Positions 35,953-45,586 of a stretch of DNA of 59,205 bases are shown here, piece by piece. Every line of letters begins with the position of its first letter. The first letter of the stretch is position 1. The position numbers and the translations under genes were made by a program. Source of the stretch: an uncultured Bacteroides sp. (GTDB lineage Bacteria > Bacteroidota > Bacteroidia > Bacteroidales > Bacteroidaceae); assembly GCA_944320865.1 (NCBI GenBank), contig CALUJC010000019.1, forward strand, positions 1 to 59,205, given 5' to 3'. A model generated the notes under the pieces. It worked only from the letters and a program-made list of their open reading frames with translations, searched no databases and had not been told where the DNA came from.

Positions 35953-36495
35953 ATGAAGATAGCACAACAGTTAAAGGAAAAGAACATCGCCGAATACCTT
36001 ATATATATGTGGCAGGTGGAGGACTTGATACGTGCCAACGGGTGCGACATCGACCGTATCCGGCAAACCATCATCAACCAGTACCCCGAGGAAGACCGCC
36101 CGGCATTGGAAGAATGGTACGGAAACCTGTGCGACATGATGCGCGCCGAGGGAGTGGCAGAGAAAGGACACCTGCAAATCAACCGCAACGTGCTGCAAAA
36201 CCTCACCGAGCTGCACGGCACCCTGCTGGCATCCACCAAGTACCCCTTCTACAACGCCGCCTACTTCAAGGCCCTGCCCTTCATCGTGGAGCTTCGCCAG
36301 AAGAACGGGCATAAGGAAGAACCGGAGCTGGAGACGTGCTTCGAAGCCCTGTACGGCGTATTGCTGCTCCGCCTCCAGAAGAAGGAGATAAGCGCAGGCA
36401 CGGCCAAGGCGGTAGAAATCATCGGCAGCTTCCTCTCGATGCTGGCCAATTATTACGACAAGGACCGAAAAGGAGAACTTAAATTAGACGACTGA
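35953..36495 (+). CDS. DUF4924 family protein
   Basis: 180 residues, soluble and mostly helical: MKIAQQLKEKNIAEYLIYMWQVEDLIR..., then QYPEEDRPALEEWY and ISAGTAKAVEIIGSFLSMLANYY. It resembles the DUF4924 family, restricted to Bacteroidetes, with no known activity. The start at 35953 follows the LysE stop by 5 bp; the stop codon is 1 bp before rfbD. This tight packing suggests an operon of LysE-type exporter, DUF4924 and rfbD. Confidence 0.8.
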   Translation: MKIAQQLKEKNIAEYLIYMWQVEDLIRANGCDIDRIRQTIINQYPEEDRPALEEWYGNLCDMMRAEGVAEKGHLQINRNVLQNLTELHGTLLASTKYPFYNAAYFKALPFIVELRQKNGHKEEPELETCFEALYGVLLLRLQKKEISAGTAKAVEIIGSFLSMLANYYDKDRKGELKLDD

Positions 36496-36496
36496 T

Positions 36497-37354
36497 ATGA
36501 ACATCTTGATAACCGGCGCCAACGGTCAACTTGGCAATGAAATGCGGACGCTCTCCGCCGGACATCCCGAGCACACGTACTTCTTCACCGACGTGCAGGA
36601 GCTTGACATCTGCGACAAGGAAGGCGTAAAGGCTTTCGTAGCGGACAACGCCATAGACATCATCGTGAACTGCGCCGCCTACACCGCCGTGGACAAGGCG
36701 GAGGACAACGCCGACCTGTGCGACCGTCTGAACCACCTCGCCCCGGGCTACCTGGCCGAGGCTGCCCAGTCCGTGGGAGCCGCCCTGGTGCAAATCTCCA
36801 CCGACTACGTGTTCGACGGCACGGCCTGCACGCCCTACACCGAAGACACGCCCCCCTGCCCCACGTCCGTCTACGGGCGCACCAAGTTGGCGGGCGAACG
36901 GGAGGCCATGGCACGCTGCAGCCGCACCATGATAATCCGCACCGCGTGGCTCTACTCCACCTTTGGGGGTAACTTCGTGAAGACCATGCTCCGCCTGGGC
37001 CGCGAACGCGACAGCCTCGGCGTGGTGTTCGACCAGATAGGCACGCCCACCTATGCTGCCGACCTGGCCGCAGCCATCTTCACCGCCATCGGGCAAGGCA
37101 TAGTGCCGGGCATCTACCACTTCAGCAACGAAGGCGTCTGCTCGTGGTACGACTTCACCCTCGCCATCCACCGCCTGGCAGGCATCACCACGTGCAAGGT
37201 GTCGCCCCTGCACACCGACGAATATCCCGCCCGCGCGCCCCGCCCGCATTATTCCGTATTGGACAAGACAAAGCTGAAGCAAACACTGGGCATCGACATC
37301 CCGCATTGGGAGGAGAGCCTGGCGCAATGCATCCGCCGGCTGGAAGAGAAGTAA
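36497..37354 (+). CDS. rfbD: dTDP-4-dehydrorhamnose reductase
   Basis: 285-residue short-chain dehydrogenase-like reductase making dTDP-L-rhamnose. MNILITGANGQLGNEMR is the NAD(P) loop; VQISTDYVFDGTACTPYTEDTPPCP and the catalytic Tyr-Lys pair YGRTKLAGE follow, with IRTAWLYSTFGGNFVKTML. rfbA, rfbB and rfbC are not in the window. The last codons are followed by an intergenic 23-bp-period repeat and prfC. Confidence 0.94.
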   Translation: MNILITGANGQLGNEMRTLSAGHPEHTYFFTDVQELDICDKEGVKAFVADNAIDIIVNCAAYTAVDKAEDNADLCDRLNHLAPGYLAEAAQSVGAALVQISTDYVFDGTACTPYTEDTPPCPTSVYGRTKLAGEREAMARCSRTMIIRTAWLYSTFGGNFVKTMLRLGRERDSLGVVFDQIGTPTYAADLAAAIFTAIGQGIVPGIYHFSNEGVCSWYDFTLAIHRLAGITTCKVSPLHTDEYPARAPRPHYSVLDKTKLKQTLGIDIPHWEESLAQCIRRLEEK

Positions 37355-37383
37355 ATTATCAAGACACAAAAGACGGCCTTGCC

Positions 37384-37444
37384 GAGGTGGCCACCTCGGC
37401 AAAGTCAAGGTGGCCGATGAAATCAACCCGTTGACAGTCAACGG
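37384..37444. repeat. Palindromic 23-bp-period repeat between rfbD and prfC
   Basis: ttgccgaggtggccacctcggcaa spans 37379-37402 as a perfect 24-bp palindrome (arms ttgccgaggtgg and ccacctcggcaa). 23 bp after its gaggtggcc comes aaggtggcc (37407), and then a hairpin ccgttgac-a-gtcaacgg at 37428-37444. The core cgaggtggccacctcggcaa is shared, base for base, with the array at 42.0 kb. Confidence 0.65.
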
Positions 37445-37535
37445 AATACAAAAACAGGAGATGCCGATACAGGCCATTTGCAGAGAGTTATAAACATTTA
37501 CAAAACAAAGACATCAAGACATCAAAAAAGATAGT

Positions 37536-39110
37536 ATGGCAACCAACCCGGAAATTGAACGCAGACGCACCTTCGCCATCGTGGCGCACCCCGACGCGGG
37601 TAAGACATCATTGACCGAGAAATTCCTCCTCTTCGGCGGACAGATACAAGTGGCCGGAGCGGTGAAAAGCAACAAGATTAAGAAGACTGCCACCAGCGAC
37701 TGGATGGACATCGAGAAGCAACGCGGCATCTCGGTGACCACCTCCGTAATGGAGTTCGACTACAAGGATTACAAGGTGAACATCCTCGACACGCCCGGCC
37801 ACCAGGACTTTGCCGAGGACACTTACCGCACACTGACGGCCGTGGACAGCGTCATCATCGTGGTGGACGGCGCCAAGGGCGTGGAGACGCAGACGCGGAA
37901 GCTGATGGAAGTGTGCCGCATGAGGAACACCCCCGTCATCATTTTCGTCAACAAGATGGACCGCGAGGCGAAAGACCCCTTCGACCTCATGGACGAGCTG
38001 GAGGAAGAACTCGTCATCCAGGTGCGCCCGCTGACGTGGCCCATCGAGAGCGGCCCGCGCTTCAAGGGCGTGTACAACCTCTATGAGCACAACCTCAACC
38101 TCTTCCAGCCCAGCAAGCAGGTGGTGACGGAGAAGGTGGAGGTGGACATCACGACCGAGGAACTGGACCAGCGCATAGGGCGCGACCTGGCCGACAAGCT
38201 GCGCGGCGAGCTGGAACTGATAGAGGGCGTCTACCCCGAGTTCAACGTAGACGAGTATCTGAAGGGCGAGACGGCCCCCGTATTCTTCGGCTCGGCGCTG
38301 AACAACTTCGGCGTGGAAGAGCTGCTCAACACCTTCGTCGAGATAGCCCCCAGCCCCCGTCCCGTGCAGGCCGAAGAACGGGTAGTCATGCCCGACGAGC
38401 CACGGTTCACCGGCTTCATCTTCAAGATTACGGCCAACATCGACCCCAACCACCGTTCGTGCATCGCCTTCTGCAAGGTATGCTCCGGCAAGTTCTCACG
38501 CAATGTGCCCTACTACCACGTACGGCATGACAAGACCATGCGCTTCTCCAGCCCCACGCAGTTCATGGCCCAGCGCAAGACCACCGTGGACGAGGCTTGG
38601 GCGGGCGACATCATCGGCCTGCCGGACAACGGCACGTTCAAGATAGGCGACACGCTGACCGAAGGCGAACACCTGCACTTCCGTGGCCTGCCCAGCTTCT
38701 CGCCCGAGATGTTCAAGTACATCGAGAACGCCGACCCCATGAAGCAGAAGCAACTGGCCAAGGGTATCGACCAGCTGATGGACGAGGGCGTGGCGCAGCT
38801 GTTCGTCAACCAGTTCAACGGGCGCAAGATTATCGGCACCGTAGGCCAGCTGCAATTTGAAGTCATCCAATACCGGCTGGAGCACGAATACAACGCCAAG
38901 TGCCGCTGGGAGCCCGTCAGCCTCTACAAGGCCTGCTGGATAGAGAGCGACGACCCCGCCGAGCTGGACGCCTTCAAGAAACGCAAATACCAGTATATGG
39001 CCAAGGACCGCGAGGGGCGTGACGTCTTTCTGGCCGACTCCGGCTACGTACTGCAGATGGCACAGATGGACTTCAAGCACATCAAGTTCCACTTCACGAG
39101 CGAGTTCTGA
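37536..39110 (+). CDS. prfC: Peptide chain release factor 3
   Basis: 524-residue translational GTPase that recycles RF1/RF2 from the ribosome. The G motifs are [19 protein letters not shown] (G1), [10 protein letters not shown] (G2), DTPGHQDF (G3) and NKMDRE (G4); the later domains have [23 protein letters not shown]. The start [20 protein letters not shown] at 37536 is typical. It is separated from rfbD by 181 bp that hold a palindromic repeat. Confidence 0.96.
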   Translation: MATNPEIERRRTFAIVAHPDAGKTSLTEKFLLFGGQIQVAGAVKSNKIKKTATSDWMDIEKQRGISVTTSVMEFDYKDYKVNILDTPGHQDFAEDTYRTLTAVDSVIIVVDGAKGVETQTRKLMEVCRMRNTPVIIFVNKMDREAKDPFDLMDELEEELVIQVRPLTWPIESGPRFKGVYNLYEHNLNLFQPSKQVVTEKVEVDITTEELDQRIGRDLADKLRGELELIEGVYPEFNVDEYLKGETAPVFFGSALNNFGVEELLNTFVEIAPSPRPVQAEERVVMPDEPRFTGFIFKITANIDPNHRSCIAFCKVCSGKFSRNVPYYHVRHDKTMRFSSPTQFMAQRKTTVDEAWAGDIIGLPDNGTFKIGDTLTEGEHLHFRGLPSFSPEMFKYIENADPMKQKQLAKGIDQLMDEGVAQLFVNQFNGRKIIGTVGQLQFEVIQYRLEHEYNAKCRWEPVSLYKACWIESDDPAELDAFKKRKYQYMAKDREGRDVFLADSGYVLQMAQMDFKHIKFHFTSEF

Positions 39111-39223
39111 CAGCAGGCGGATAGAGACAGAAAAGAGGACATACAGGACATTTTTTCGCCTTTTGCCCCGGTGGATGCTTAGTGAAAAATGCCTTTCTTT
39201 GCCCTTTTCAAAAGAAAGACCTT

Positions 39224-40096
39224 ATGATTGCAAAAGATAGTGACAAGAAAAGTTTGGAGAAGGCAGCCATCTATTGTGACGACCTCGTCGTGCTTATCGA
39301 TGACGTACAAGCCTTGAAGTCAGCAGGCACCACAGGAAAGCCCAACGGATATGCTGCCATCCTCTGCACGCAGGGACTGGCTGATGTAAACATCGACAAT
39401 AAGCCCCACCAAGTGAAGACAGGCGACTTATTCATCTGCCAGCCCAACTTGTTTATTGAAAAGTTCACGATGGATAGTGACTTCCAATGTCGTGCCATAG
39501 GCATGTCTCTGCAATACGTCAAGCAAATCAACCTGACAGGAGGGAACATATGGGACATCAAGTTGTTTTTCGACCAGAACCCCATCATCCACCTCCTGCC
39601 CGAAGAAACCAACACCTTCTGCCAATACTACGACCTGCTGGTGTCCAAACTGACGGGAAGGCACATCAAATATCACAAGGAGCTGATGGGGGCTCTCCTT
39701 AAAGCCTTTGCCTACGAGTTCAGAGATGTACTCGAGCGGGTGGTCAGCGTCAAGCCCCCCACCTACACCTCGGGACAACACATCTTCAAGGAATTCCTTG
39801 AACTGCTCTCCACCTCCCGGCCTAAGCCCCGCGCGGTGGCCTTCTACTCCGACCGCCTGTGCATCACGCCCAAGTATCTCTCCGCCGTGTGCAAGGAAGC
39901 AAGCGGGCAGACGGCCTCTGAACTCATCAACCAATATGTGGTGAAGGACATCGTTTACCTGCTCCACCAGCCGGACAAGAGCATCAAGGACATTGCCTTC
40001 GAGCTGGACTTCCCCAACCTCTCCTTCTTCGGAAAGTACGTGAAGAAGCACCTGGGCATGTCGCCCAAGATGTACAGGAAGGAGAACAAACTGTAA
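39224..40096 (+). CDS. AraC-family transcriptional regulator
   Basis: 290 residues. The N-terminal half is a cupin-like sensor (AAILCTQGLADVNIDNKPHQVKTGDLFICQP). The C-terminal half is the two-helix-turn-helix AraC domain from about residue 195 (RLCITPKYLSAVCKEASG and SIKDIAFELDFPNLSFFGKYVKKHLGMSPKMYRKE). The ligand is unknown. The start at 39224 is chosen because a TTTCTTTG promoter-like element lies at about 39193-39200. The CPBP protease gene follows after 23 bp and may be its target. Confidence 0.88.
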   Translation: MIAKDSDKKSLEKAAIYCDDLVVLIDDVQALKSAGTTGKPNGYAAILCTQGLADVNIDNKPHQVKTGDLFICQPNLFIEKFTMDSDFQCRAIGMSLQYVKQINLTGGNIWDIKLFFDQNPIIHLLPEETNTFCQYYDLLVSKLTGRHIKYHKELMGALLKAFAYEFRDVLERVVSVKPPTYTSGQHIFKEFLELLSTSRPKPRAVAFYSDRLCITPKYLSAVCKEASGQTASELINQYVVKDIVYLLHQPDKSIKDIAFELDFPNLSFFGKYVKKHLGMSPKMYRKENKL

Positions 40097-40119
40097 ACTC
40101 TGATAAACATAGATTGACA

Positions 40120-41010
40120 ATGACGAACAAATGGAAACGCATAGTGTGGCTGGTGGTAGAGGCCATGCTATTTGTCTTTGTACTGGTGGCCGTGTGCGGC
40201 ATCCTGCTGCTTTTGGCAGGAGTATTCTCTACCATGCTAGGCATCGACATGAACGATAAAGACATGAACAGCCCCTTCGCCATGCTGAGCGAGGGAGGCA
40301 TGGCCATAGGATGCGTGTTGGGCTTGTGGGTGGTAGACTATGTGCATCGGCACGTGTTTCCGCAGGCAAAGGATTATGGCATGGGCCTGGCCCTCAAGGG
40401 CGGACACATGGGGCAACTGCTGGCGGGCATAGGCGCGGCCGCAGGACTTTATGCCGCTGGCTTCCTCGTGGTATGGCTCTTGGGAGGCATCGGCATTACA
40501 GATGTGGGTGTGCAACCGGGTGCTTTGGTGCAGACGTTGGCGTTCTTCCTGCTGGTGGCCGTGTTCGAAGAGGGCATGTGCCGCGGCTTCCTGCTGGGGC
40601 GCATGATGGATGCGGGGATTAACAAGTTTGCGGCGCTGGTGCTGTCTTCGGCGGTGTTCTCCTGCCTGCACCTGGCTAATCCCGGGTTTGCCTTGCTGCC
40701 TTTCATCAACCTTCTACTGGCAGGAGTGTTACTGGGAGCAGCCTACATTTATACACGCAATTTATGGTTTGCCATCGGCCTGCACTGGTTCTGGAACTGG
40801 CTGCAAGGCCCCATACTGGGCTTCGAGGTAAGCGGCAATGTCTTGGAAGGAAGCCTGCTCACACTGGAGGAGCCTGTAGAGGCTGTGTTACTGAACGGAG
40901 GGACATTCGGCTTCGAGGGCTCGCTGGTGTGCACAGTACTGATGGTAGCGGGCATCGGCTTTATCATCCGCCACTACGAAAAGAAGCGGACGTTAGCGGT
41001 TAACGATTAG
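40120..41010 (+). CDS. CPBP-family intramembrane metalloprotease
   Basis: 296 residues with about eight membrane segments. The CPBP (CAAX protease/bacteriocin-processing) motifs are visible: FEEGMCRGFLLG (EExxxR), FSCLHLANPG (FxxxH) and GLHWFWNWLQGP (HxxxN). The role could be prenyl-protein or bacteriocin-related processing, or proteolysis of membrane proteins. The start is the ATG at 40120; an in-frame TTG at 40114 is less likely. It follows the AraC regulator by 23 bp. Confidence 0.88.
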   Translation: MTNKWKRIVWLVVEAMLFVFVLVAVCGILLLLAGVFSTMLGIDMNDKDMNSPFAMLSEGGMAIGCVLGLWVVDYVHRHVFPQAKDYGMGLALKGGHMGQLLAGIGAAAGLYAAGFLVVWLLGGIGITDVGVQPGALVQTLAFFLLVAVFEEGMCRGFLLGRMMDAGINKFAALVLSSAVFSCLHLANPGFALLPFINLLLAGVLLGAAYIYTRNLWFAIGLHWFWNWLQGPILGFEVSGNVLEGSLLTLEEPVEAVLLNGGTFGFEGSLVCTVLMVAGIGFIIRHYEKKRTLAVND

Positions 41011-41091
41011 TGATTAGTGGTTAATATGATTAGTGATTAGCGATTAGCGATTAATGTTCAGCGCATTAACCGCTAATCACTAATCCGCTCA
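41011..41091. repeat. Repeat-derived hairpin between convergent genes
   Basis: Copies of gattagt/gattagcg run from the end of the CPBP gene; gattagcgattaatg (41042-41056) pairs with cattaaccgctaatc (41064-41078), 14 of 15. Two longer units starting at gattagtgattag are 23 bp apart (about 41006 and 41029). It may serve as a bidirectional terminator, though without a T-run. Confidence 0.55.
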
Positions 41092-41973
41092 TCACTTATA
41101 AATGGCCTTCTTGCCCGCCAGCAACGTGTTCTTCATCAGCGACACGATGGTCATCGGTCCTACGCCGCCCGGCACGGGGGTGATGAAAGAGCATTTGGGG
41201 GCTACTTCGTCAAATTTTACGTCGCCCGTCAGCTTGAAGCCCGATTTCTTGGTGGCGTCCGGTACGCGGGTGGTGCCCACGTCGATAATCACGGCACCCT
41301 CCTTCACCATATCGGCTTTCACGAAGTTGGGCTGCCCCATGGCGGCGATAATGATGTCGGCCTCCCGGCATTCCTTCACGAGGTCGCGGCTGCGGCTGTG
41401 GCAGACGGTGACGGTGGCGTCGCCGGGATAGGCTTTCTGCATCATCAGCATGGCCATGGGCTTGCCGACGATGTTGCTGCGGCCCAAGACAACGCATTTC
41501 TTGCCCTGGGTCTCGATGTTGTAACGCTTCAGCAACTCGAGGATGCCGTTGGGCGTGGCCGAGATGTAGCAGGGCAGTCCGATGGACATGCGGCCCACGT
41601 TGATGGGGTGGAAGCCGTCCACGTCCTTGCGGTAGTCGATGGTTTCGATGACCTTCTGCTCGGAGATGTGCTTCGGCAGGGGGAGCTGCACGATGAAGCC
41701 GTCCACGTCGTCGTCATTGTTCAGTTCGCGCACCTTGGCCAGGAGTTCTTCCTCGGTCACGTTGTCTTCGTAGCGGATGAGGGTGGACTTGAATCCGCAC
41801 ACTTCGCACGCTTTTACTTTGTTGGCCACGTAGGTCTCGCTGCCACCGTCGTGCCCCACGAGGATGGCGGCCAGGTGGGGGCGCTTGCCTCCGGCGGCCA
41901 CGATTTGGGCCACTTCTTCTGCTATCTCCTGCTTGATTTGGGCGGAGATGGCTTTTCCGTCAATCAGTGTCAT
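41092..41973 (-). CDS. folD: Bifunctional methylenetetrahydrofolate dehydrogenase/cyclohydrolase
   Basis: 293-residue FolD, which interconverts methylene-, methenyl- and formyl-tetrahydrofolate using [18 protein letters not shown] holds the catalytic lysine, with [11 protein letters not shown] and [13 protein letters not shown]. The NADP segment is [18 protein letters not shown], and [12 protein letters not shown] is the signature near the C-terminus. It links with gcvP and serine synthesis in one-carbon supply. It follows ffh, with a 230-bp gap holding a 23-bp-period array. Confidence 0.96.
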   Translation of the reverse strand: MTLIDGKAISAQIKQEIAEEVAQIVAAGGKRPHLAAILVGHDGGSETYVANKVKACEVCGFKSTLIRYEDNVTEEELLAKVRELNNDDDVDGFIVQLPLPKHISEQKVIETIDYRKDVDGFHPINVGRMSIGLPCYISATPNGILELLKRYNIETQGKKCVVLGRSNIVGKPMAMLMMQKAYPGDATVTVCHSRSRDLVKECREADIIIAAMGQPNFVKADMVKEGAVIIDVGTTRVPDATKKSGFKLTGDVKFDEVAPKCSFITPVPGGVGPMTIVSLMKNTLLAGKKAIYK

Positions 41974-42022
41974 AGTCTGTTTCTTTATATGGTAATATAT
42001 ATTTGCTTTTCAAGAATACTTT

Positions 42023-42090
42023 GTCGAGGTGGCCACCTTTAGGGTGTCGAGGTGGCCACCTTTTAGTGGTCGAGGTGGCCACCTCGGCAA
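42023..42090. repeat. 23-bp tandem array, three units with a palindromic core
   Basis: gtcgaggtggccacc recurs at 42023, 42046 and 42069, exactly 23 bp apart. Each copy contains the 12-bp palindrome aggtggccacct. The third copy continues as cgaggtggccacctcggcaa, identical to the repeat at 37.4 kb. It lies between ffh and folD, in their shared direction. Confidence 0.8.
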
Positions 42091-42203
42091 TGGGGAGGTA
42101 GCCGGTTTCCGATAGGGTTGGTAATCAAGAGGTTATCTTCCCTCATTTTTCTTTTTCCTAACAAATGCGCGATTCCATTATTCTTTACAAACTGGGGATG
42201 CGT

Positions 42204-43526
42204 TCAACGCTTCATGCGGGACATCATCTGGCCCATTTTGCTGCCGGTGACTTTCTTCATCATCTTGCGCGTCTCGTCGAACTGCTTCAGCAGGCGGTTC
42301 ACTTCCTGCAGGGTGGTGCCGCTACCGCGAGCTATGCGCTGGCGGCGCGAGCCGTTCAGTATCTCGGGATGGGTGCGCTCTTTTGGCGTCATGGAGTTGA
42401 TGATGGCTTCGATGCTCTTGAAGGCATTGTCATCGATTTCCACGTCCTTCAGCGCCTTGCCCACGCCGGGTATCATGCTGGCCAGTTCCTTCAGGTTGCC
42501 CATCTTCTTGATTTGCTGTATCTGGCTCATGAAGTCGTTGAAGTCGAACTGGTTTTTCTGTATCTTCTTCTGCAGGCGCTTGGCTTCTTCCTCGTCATAC
42601 TGCTCTTGGGCGCGCTCTACGAGGGAGACGATGTCGCCCATGCCCAGTATGCGGTCGGCCATTCGGGCGGGGTGGAACTGGTCGATGGCTTCGAGCTTTT
42701 CGCCGGTGCCGACAAACTTGATGGGCTTGCTCACCACGGTGCGGATGGAAAGGGCGGCTCCACCACGGGTGTCGCCGTCGAGCTTGGTGAGGACTACGCC
42801 GGTGAAGTCGAGGCGGTCATTGAACTCCTTGGCGGTGTTCACGGCATCTTGTCCGGTCATGGAGTCGACCACAAAAAGTATTTCCTGCGGCTGGGTGGCT
42901 TGCTTCAGGGCGGTAATCTCTTGCATCATCTGTTCGTCTACAGCGAGACGGCCGGCGGTGTCGATGATGACGGTGTCCAGCGCCTTCGCCTTAGCCTCAC
43001 GAATGGCATTCTGCGCTATCTGCACCGGGTCTTTCGATCCGGGCTCGGTGTACATGGGCACGCCTATCTGGTCGGCAAGCACTTTAAGCTGGTCAATGGC
43101 GGCAGGGCGGTATACGTCGCAAGCCACGAGCAACGGACGGCGGTTCTTCTTGGCCTTGAGCATGCGGGCCAACTTTCCGCTGAAGGTAGTCTTACCCGAA
43201 CCTTGCAGACCAGCCATGAGGATAACGGCAGGGCGCCCTTCCAAGTTAATATCAGCGGTCTCCCCTCCCATGAGAGTAGTGAGTTCGTCATGCACGATTT
43301 TCACCATCAGCTGGCTGGGCTTTACGGCGGTAAGCACGTTCTGTCCCAGTGCCTTTTCTTTAACGGTGTCGGTAAACTGCTTGGCCACCTTGTAGTTGAC
43401 GTCGGCATCAAGCAACGCACGGCGCACGTCTTTCAAGGTTTCGGCTACGTTTATCTCGGTGATTTTTCCTTCACCTTTCAATATTTTGAACGACCTTTCG
43501 AGGCGTTCACTTAGATTGTCGAACAT
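42204..43526 (-). CDS. ffh: Signal recognition particle protein
   Basis: 440-residue SRP54/Ffh. The N domain begins MFDNLSERLERSFKIL. The G domain carries GLQGSGKTTFSGKLARML, DTAGRLAVDEQMM and TKLDGDTRGGAAL; the methionine-rich M domain (from about residue 300) includes MSQIQQIKKMGNLKELASMIPG and RIARGSGTTLQEVNRLLKQF. It targets membrane and secreted proteins with 4.5S RNA; the RNA gene is not seen in this window. The promoter lies 46 bp upstream. Confidence 0.96.
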   Translation of the reverse strand: MFDNLSERLERSFKILKGEGKITEINVAETLKDVRRALLDADVNYKVAKQFTDTVKEKALGQNVLTAVKPSQLMVKIVHDELTTLMGGETADINLEGRPAVILMAGLQGSGKTTFSGKLARMLKAKKNRRPLLVACDVYRPAAIDQLKVLADQIGVPMYTEPGSKDPVQIAQNAIREAKAKALDTVIIDTAGRLAVDEQMMQEITALKQATQPQEILFVVDSMTGQDAVNTAKEFNDRLDFTGVVLTKLDGDTRGGAALSIRTVVSKPIKFVGTGEKLEAIDQFHPARMADRILGMGDIVSLVERAQEQYDEEEAKRLQKKIQKNQFDFNDFMSQIQQIKKMGNLKELASMIPGVGKALKDVEIDDNAFKSIEAIINSMTPKERTHPEILNGSRRQRIARGSGTTLQEVNRLLKQFDETRKMMKKVTGSKMGQMMSRMKR

Positions 43527-43571
43527 TTATTTAACGATTAATGATTAATGCGCAAAAGAAATTACAGGGGG

Positions 43572-43579
43572 CAAAGATA
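43572..43579 (-). promoter_or_regulatory. -7 element of ffh
   Basis: The minus strand reads TATCTTTG, 45 bp upstream of the ffh start and just past the terminator of the upstream mutase gene. Confidence 0.55.
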
Positions 43580-43598
43580 CGAATAAAATATAAAACAA

Positions 43599-43645
43599 AG
43601 AAGAGAGAGATGCGGAAACCCTGTAACCGCACCTCTCTCCTTTCT
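43599..43645 (-). terminator. Terminator of the phosphohexomutase gene
   Basis: The stem is gagagagatgcgg (about 43603-43615) with ccgcacctctctc (43627-43639), with one mismatch. On the minus strand it is followed by cttctttgttttatatttt. It also leaves the ffh promoter free downstream. Confidence 0.7.
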
Positions 43646-43705
43646 TTAATTCATCCGGTCCTCTATGCGCTGGAACGCACGGAGAGCCCAACCTTCATTT
43701 TCTCG

Positions 43706-45451
43706 TCAGATTCCCAATGACTTCCGGACAGCCTCTACCTTAGTCATAGCCTCTTCGTTGGCACGGGCATAACATCCGGCGCATTTCATCTGGCCCTTGA
43801 CTTCGATGTAGAATTTTATCTTAGGCTCGGTGCCTGACGGGCGAACGGATATCTTTGTGCCGTCTTCAGTGAAGAATTGCAGCACGTTAGCCGTTTCGGG
43901 CATCTCAAGAGGCATGGATTTACCTTGATCATCGGTAGCCGTAAGGGTCTTGTAATCCTTCACCAAAGCCACAGGCGATCCGCCGATTTCCTTGGGCGGA
44001 TTGGCACGGAAACCAGCCATCATCTGCTGAATTTCTTCAGCACCAGTTTTACCCGGTTTAACGACATTGACGGTGACTTCTTTCGAGAAACCGTACTCAA
44101 GGTAGATTTCCATGAGCACATCGTAGAGCGTCTTGCCCTTGTCTTTTGCCCAAGCACAGATTTCGGCCAACAGGGAGCAAGCAGACACAGCGTCCTTGTC
44201 ACGCACAAAGTCTTCGGCCAGGAAGCCGTAACTTTCCTCACCTCCGCCAATGTATTGCTGCTTACCTTCACTCAAACGGATTTCGCGAGCTATCCACTTG
44301 AATCCGGTGTAGCAATCGCGCATTTCGATATGGTTCTTATCGGCCACAGCCTTGATGAGTTCGGTAGTTACAATGGTCTTCACAATGAAATCGGTAGGTT
44401 TCATCTTACCGGTAGCAATACGGTTCTTAATGATATAGTACAGGAAGATAAGACACGTCTGGTTTCCATTGATGAGTACCCATTCGCCCTTGTCGTCTTT
44501 GCAGGCCATGCCCACGCGGTCGGCATCGGGGTCGCTGGCCATAACGATATCGGCATCAAGCTTCTTAGCCAGGTCAATGGCCATGGTAAGGGCTTCGGCA
44601 TTTTCAGGATTGGGAGAAACAACGGTGGGGAAATTTCCATCTTTTACCATCTGTGCCTCCACGCAATGCACGTTTTCAAATCCCCACTCTTTCAACGAAC
44701 GCGGAATTAATGTACGACCTGCACCATGCAAGGGTGTGTAAACAATGCAAAGGTTTTTCTGCCGCTTGATAACTTGCGGGTCGATGGAAATGCCATGCAC
44801 CTTGTCGAGGTAAACTTTGTCGACATCTTCGCCAATGATTTGAATCAAGTCCTTGTTGCCTTGGAACTTAATATCTGACACCTTTACCTTGTTTACTTCG
44901 TCGATAATGGCAGTATCGTGCGGAGCAAGCACCTGAGCACCATCATCCCAATAGGCTTTATAGCCGTTGTATTCGCGGGGGTTGTGACTGGCGGTGATAT
45001 TAATGCCGCTTTGACAACCCAAATGGCGTATGGCAAAAGATACTTCAGGCGTAGGCCTCAGGTCATCAAAAAGATAAACCTTGATACCATTAGCCGAGAA
45101 AATGGCAGCAGATATCTCAGCAAACTTACGGCTGTTATTGCGGCAATCGTGCCCTACCACAACAGAGATACCTCCTTCCCTTCCGGCGAAACATTTGTTC
45201 AGATAGTTGGCCAACCCCTGTGTGGCAGCCCCTACGGTGTAAATGTTCATGCGGTTGCTTCCGGCACCCATGATGCCGCGCAGACCTCCCGTACCGAATT
45301 CGAGGTCTTTATAAAAGCTGTCCACCAACTCGGTCTTGTCATCGGCCTCCAACATGCGCTTCACTTCGGCCTTGGTTTCTGCATCATACGCAGGCGATAG
45401 CCATTCTTGGGCCTTCGCGGTCACTTGGTTCAGTAGTTCTTGATTTTCCAT
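43706..45451 (-). CDS. Phospho-sugar mutase (phosphoglucomutase/phosphomannomutase)
   Basis: 581-residue alpha-D-phosphohexomutase. The phosphoserine loop is NITASHNPREYNGYK, the metal loop is ASDPDADRVGMACK, the sugar-binding loop is GGGEESYGFLAED, and the phosphate-binding C-terminal loop is VRPSGTEPKIKFYIEVK. Substrate preference (glucose or mannose) cannot be told from motifs; the length is typical of the phosphoglucomutase group. The promoter TATCTTTG is at 45545-45538 (minus). A terminator follows. Confidence 0.93.
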   Translation of the reverse strand: MENQELLNQVTAKAQEWLSPAYDAETKAEVKRMLEADDKTELVDSFYKDLEFGTGGLRGIMGAGSNRMNIYTVGAATQGLANYLNKCFAGREGGISVVVGHDCRNNSRKFAEISAAIFSANGIKVYLFDDLRPTPEVSFAIRHLGCQSGINITASHNPREYNGYKAYWDDGAQVLAPHDTAIIDEVNKVKVSDIKFQGNKDLIQIIGEDVDKVYLDKVHGISIDPQVIKRQKNLCIVYTPLHGAGRTLIPRSLKEWGFENVHCVEAQMVKDGNFPTVVSPNPENAEALTMAIDLAKKLDADIVMASDPDADRVGMACKDDKGEWVLINGNQTCLIFLYYIIKNRIATGKMKPTDFIVKTIVTTELIKAVADKNHIEMRDCYTGFKWIAREIRLSEGKQQYIGGGEESYGFLAEDFVRDKDAVSACSLLAEICAWAKDKGKTLYDVLMEIYLEYGFSKEVTVNVVKPGKTGAEEIQQMMAGFRANPPKEIGGSPVALVKDYKTLTATDDQGKSMPLEMPETANVLQFFTEDGTKISVRPSGTEPKIKFYIEVKGQMKCAGCYARANEEAMTKVEAVRKSLGI

Positions 45452-45537
45452 GATAGATAGTATGTTTTATAAAATGATTATTTAGTTGACAATGGGACGA
45501 AGGGACAAGTTAACAAAGCTATTCCCTTTTTCACCCC

Positions 45538-45545
45538 CAAAGATA
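45538..45545 (-). promoter_or_regulatory. -7 element of the phosphohexomutase gene
   Basis: The minus strand reads TATCTTTG, 87 bp upstream of the start codon. The leader contains agttgac-type short repeats (45484 onward). Confidence 0.5.
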
Positions 45546-45586
45546 GGGAGAAAATTGAAGAATGAAAATTTTATCGCATGAAATTA

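Noticed and set aside
42165-43514. 449-codon open frame antisense to ffh
   Set aside because: The minus strand encodes an unmistakable SRP54; the plus reading is a shadow.
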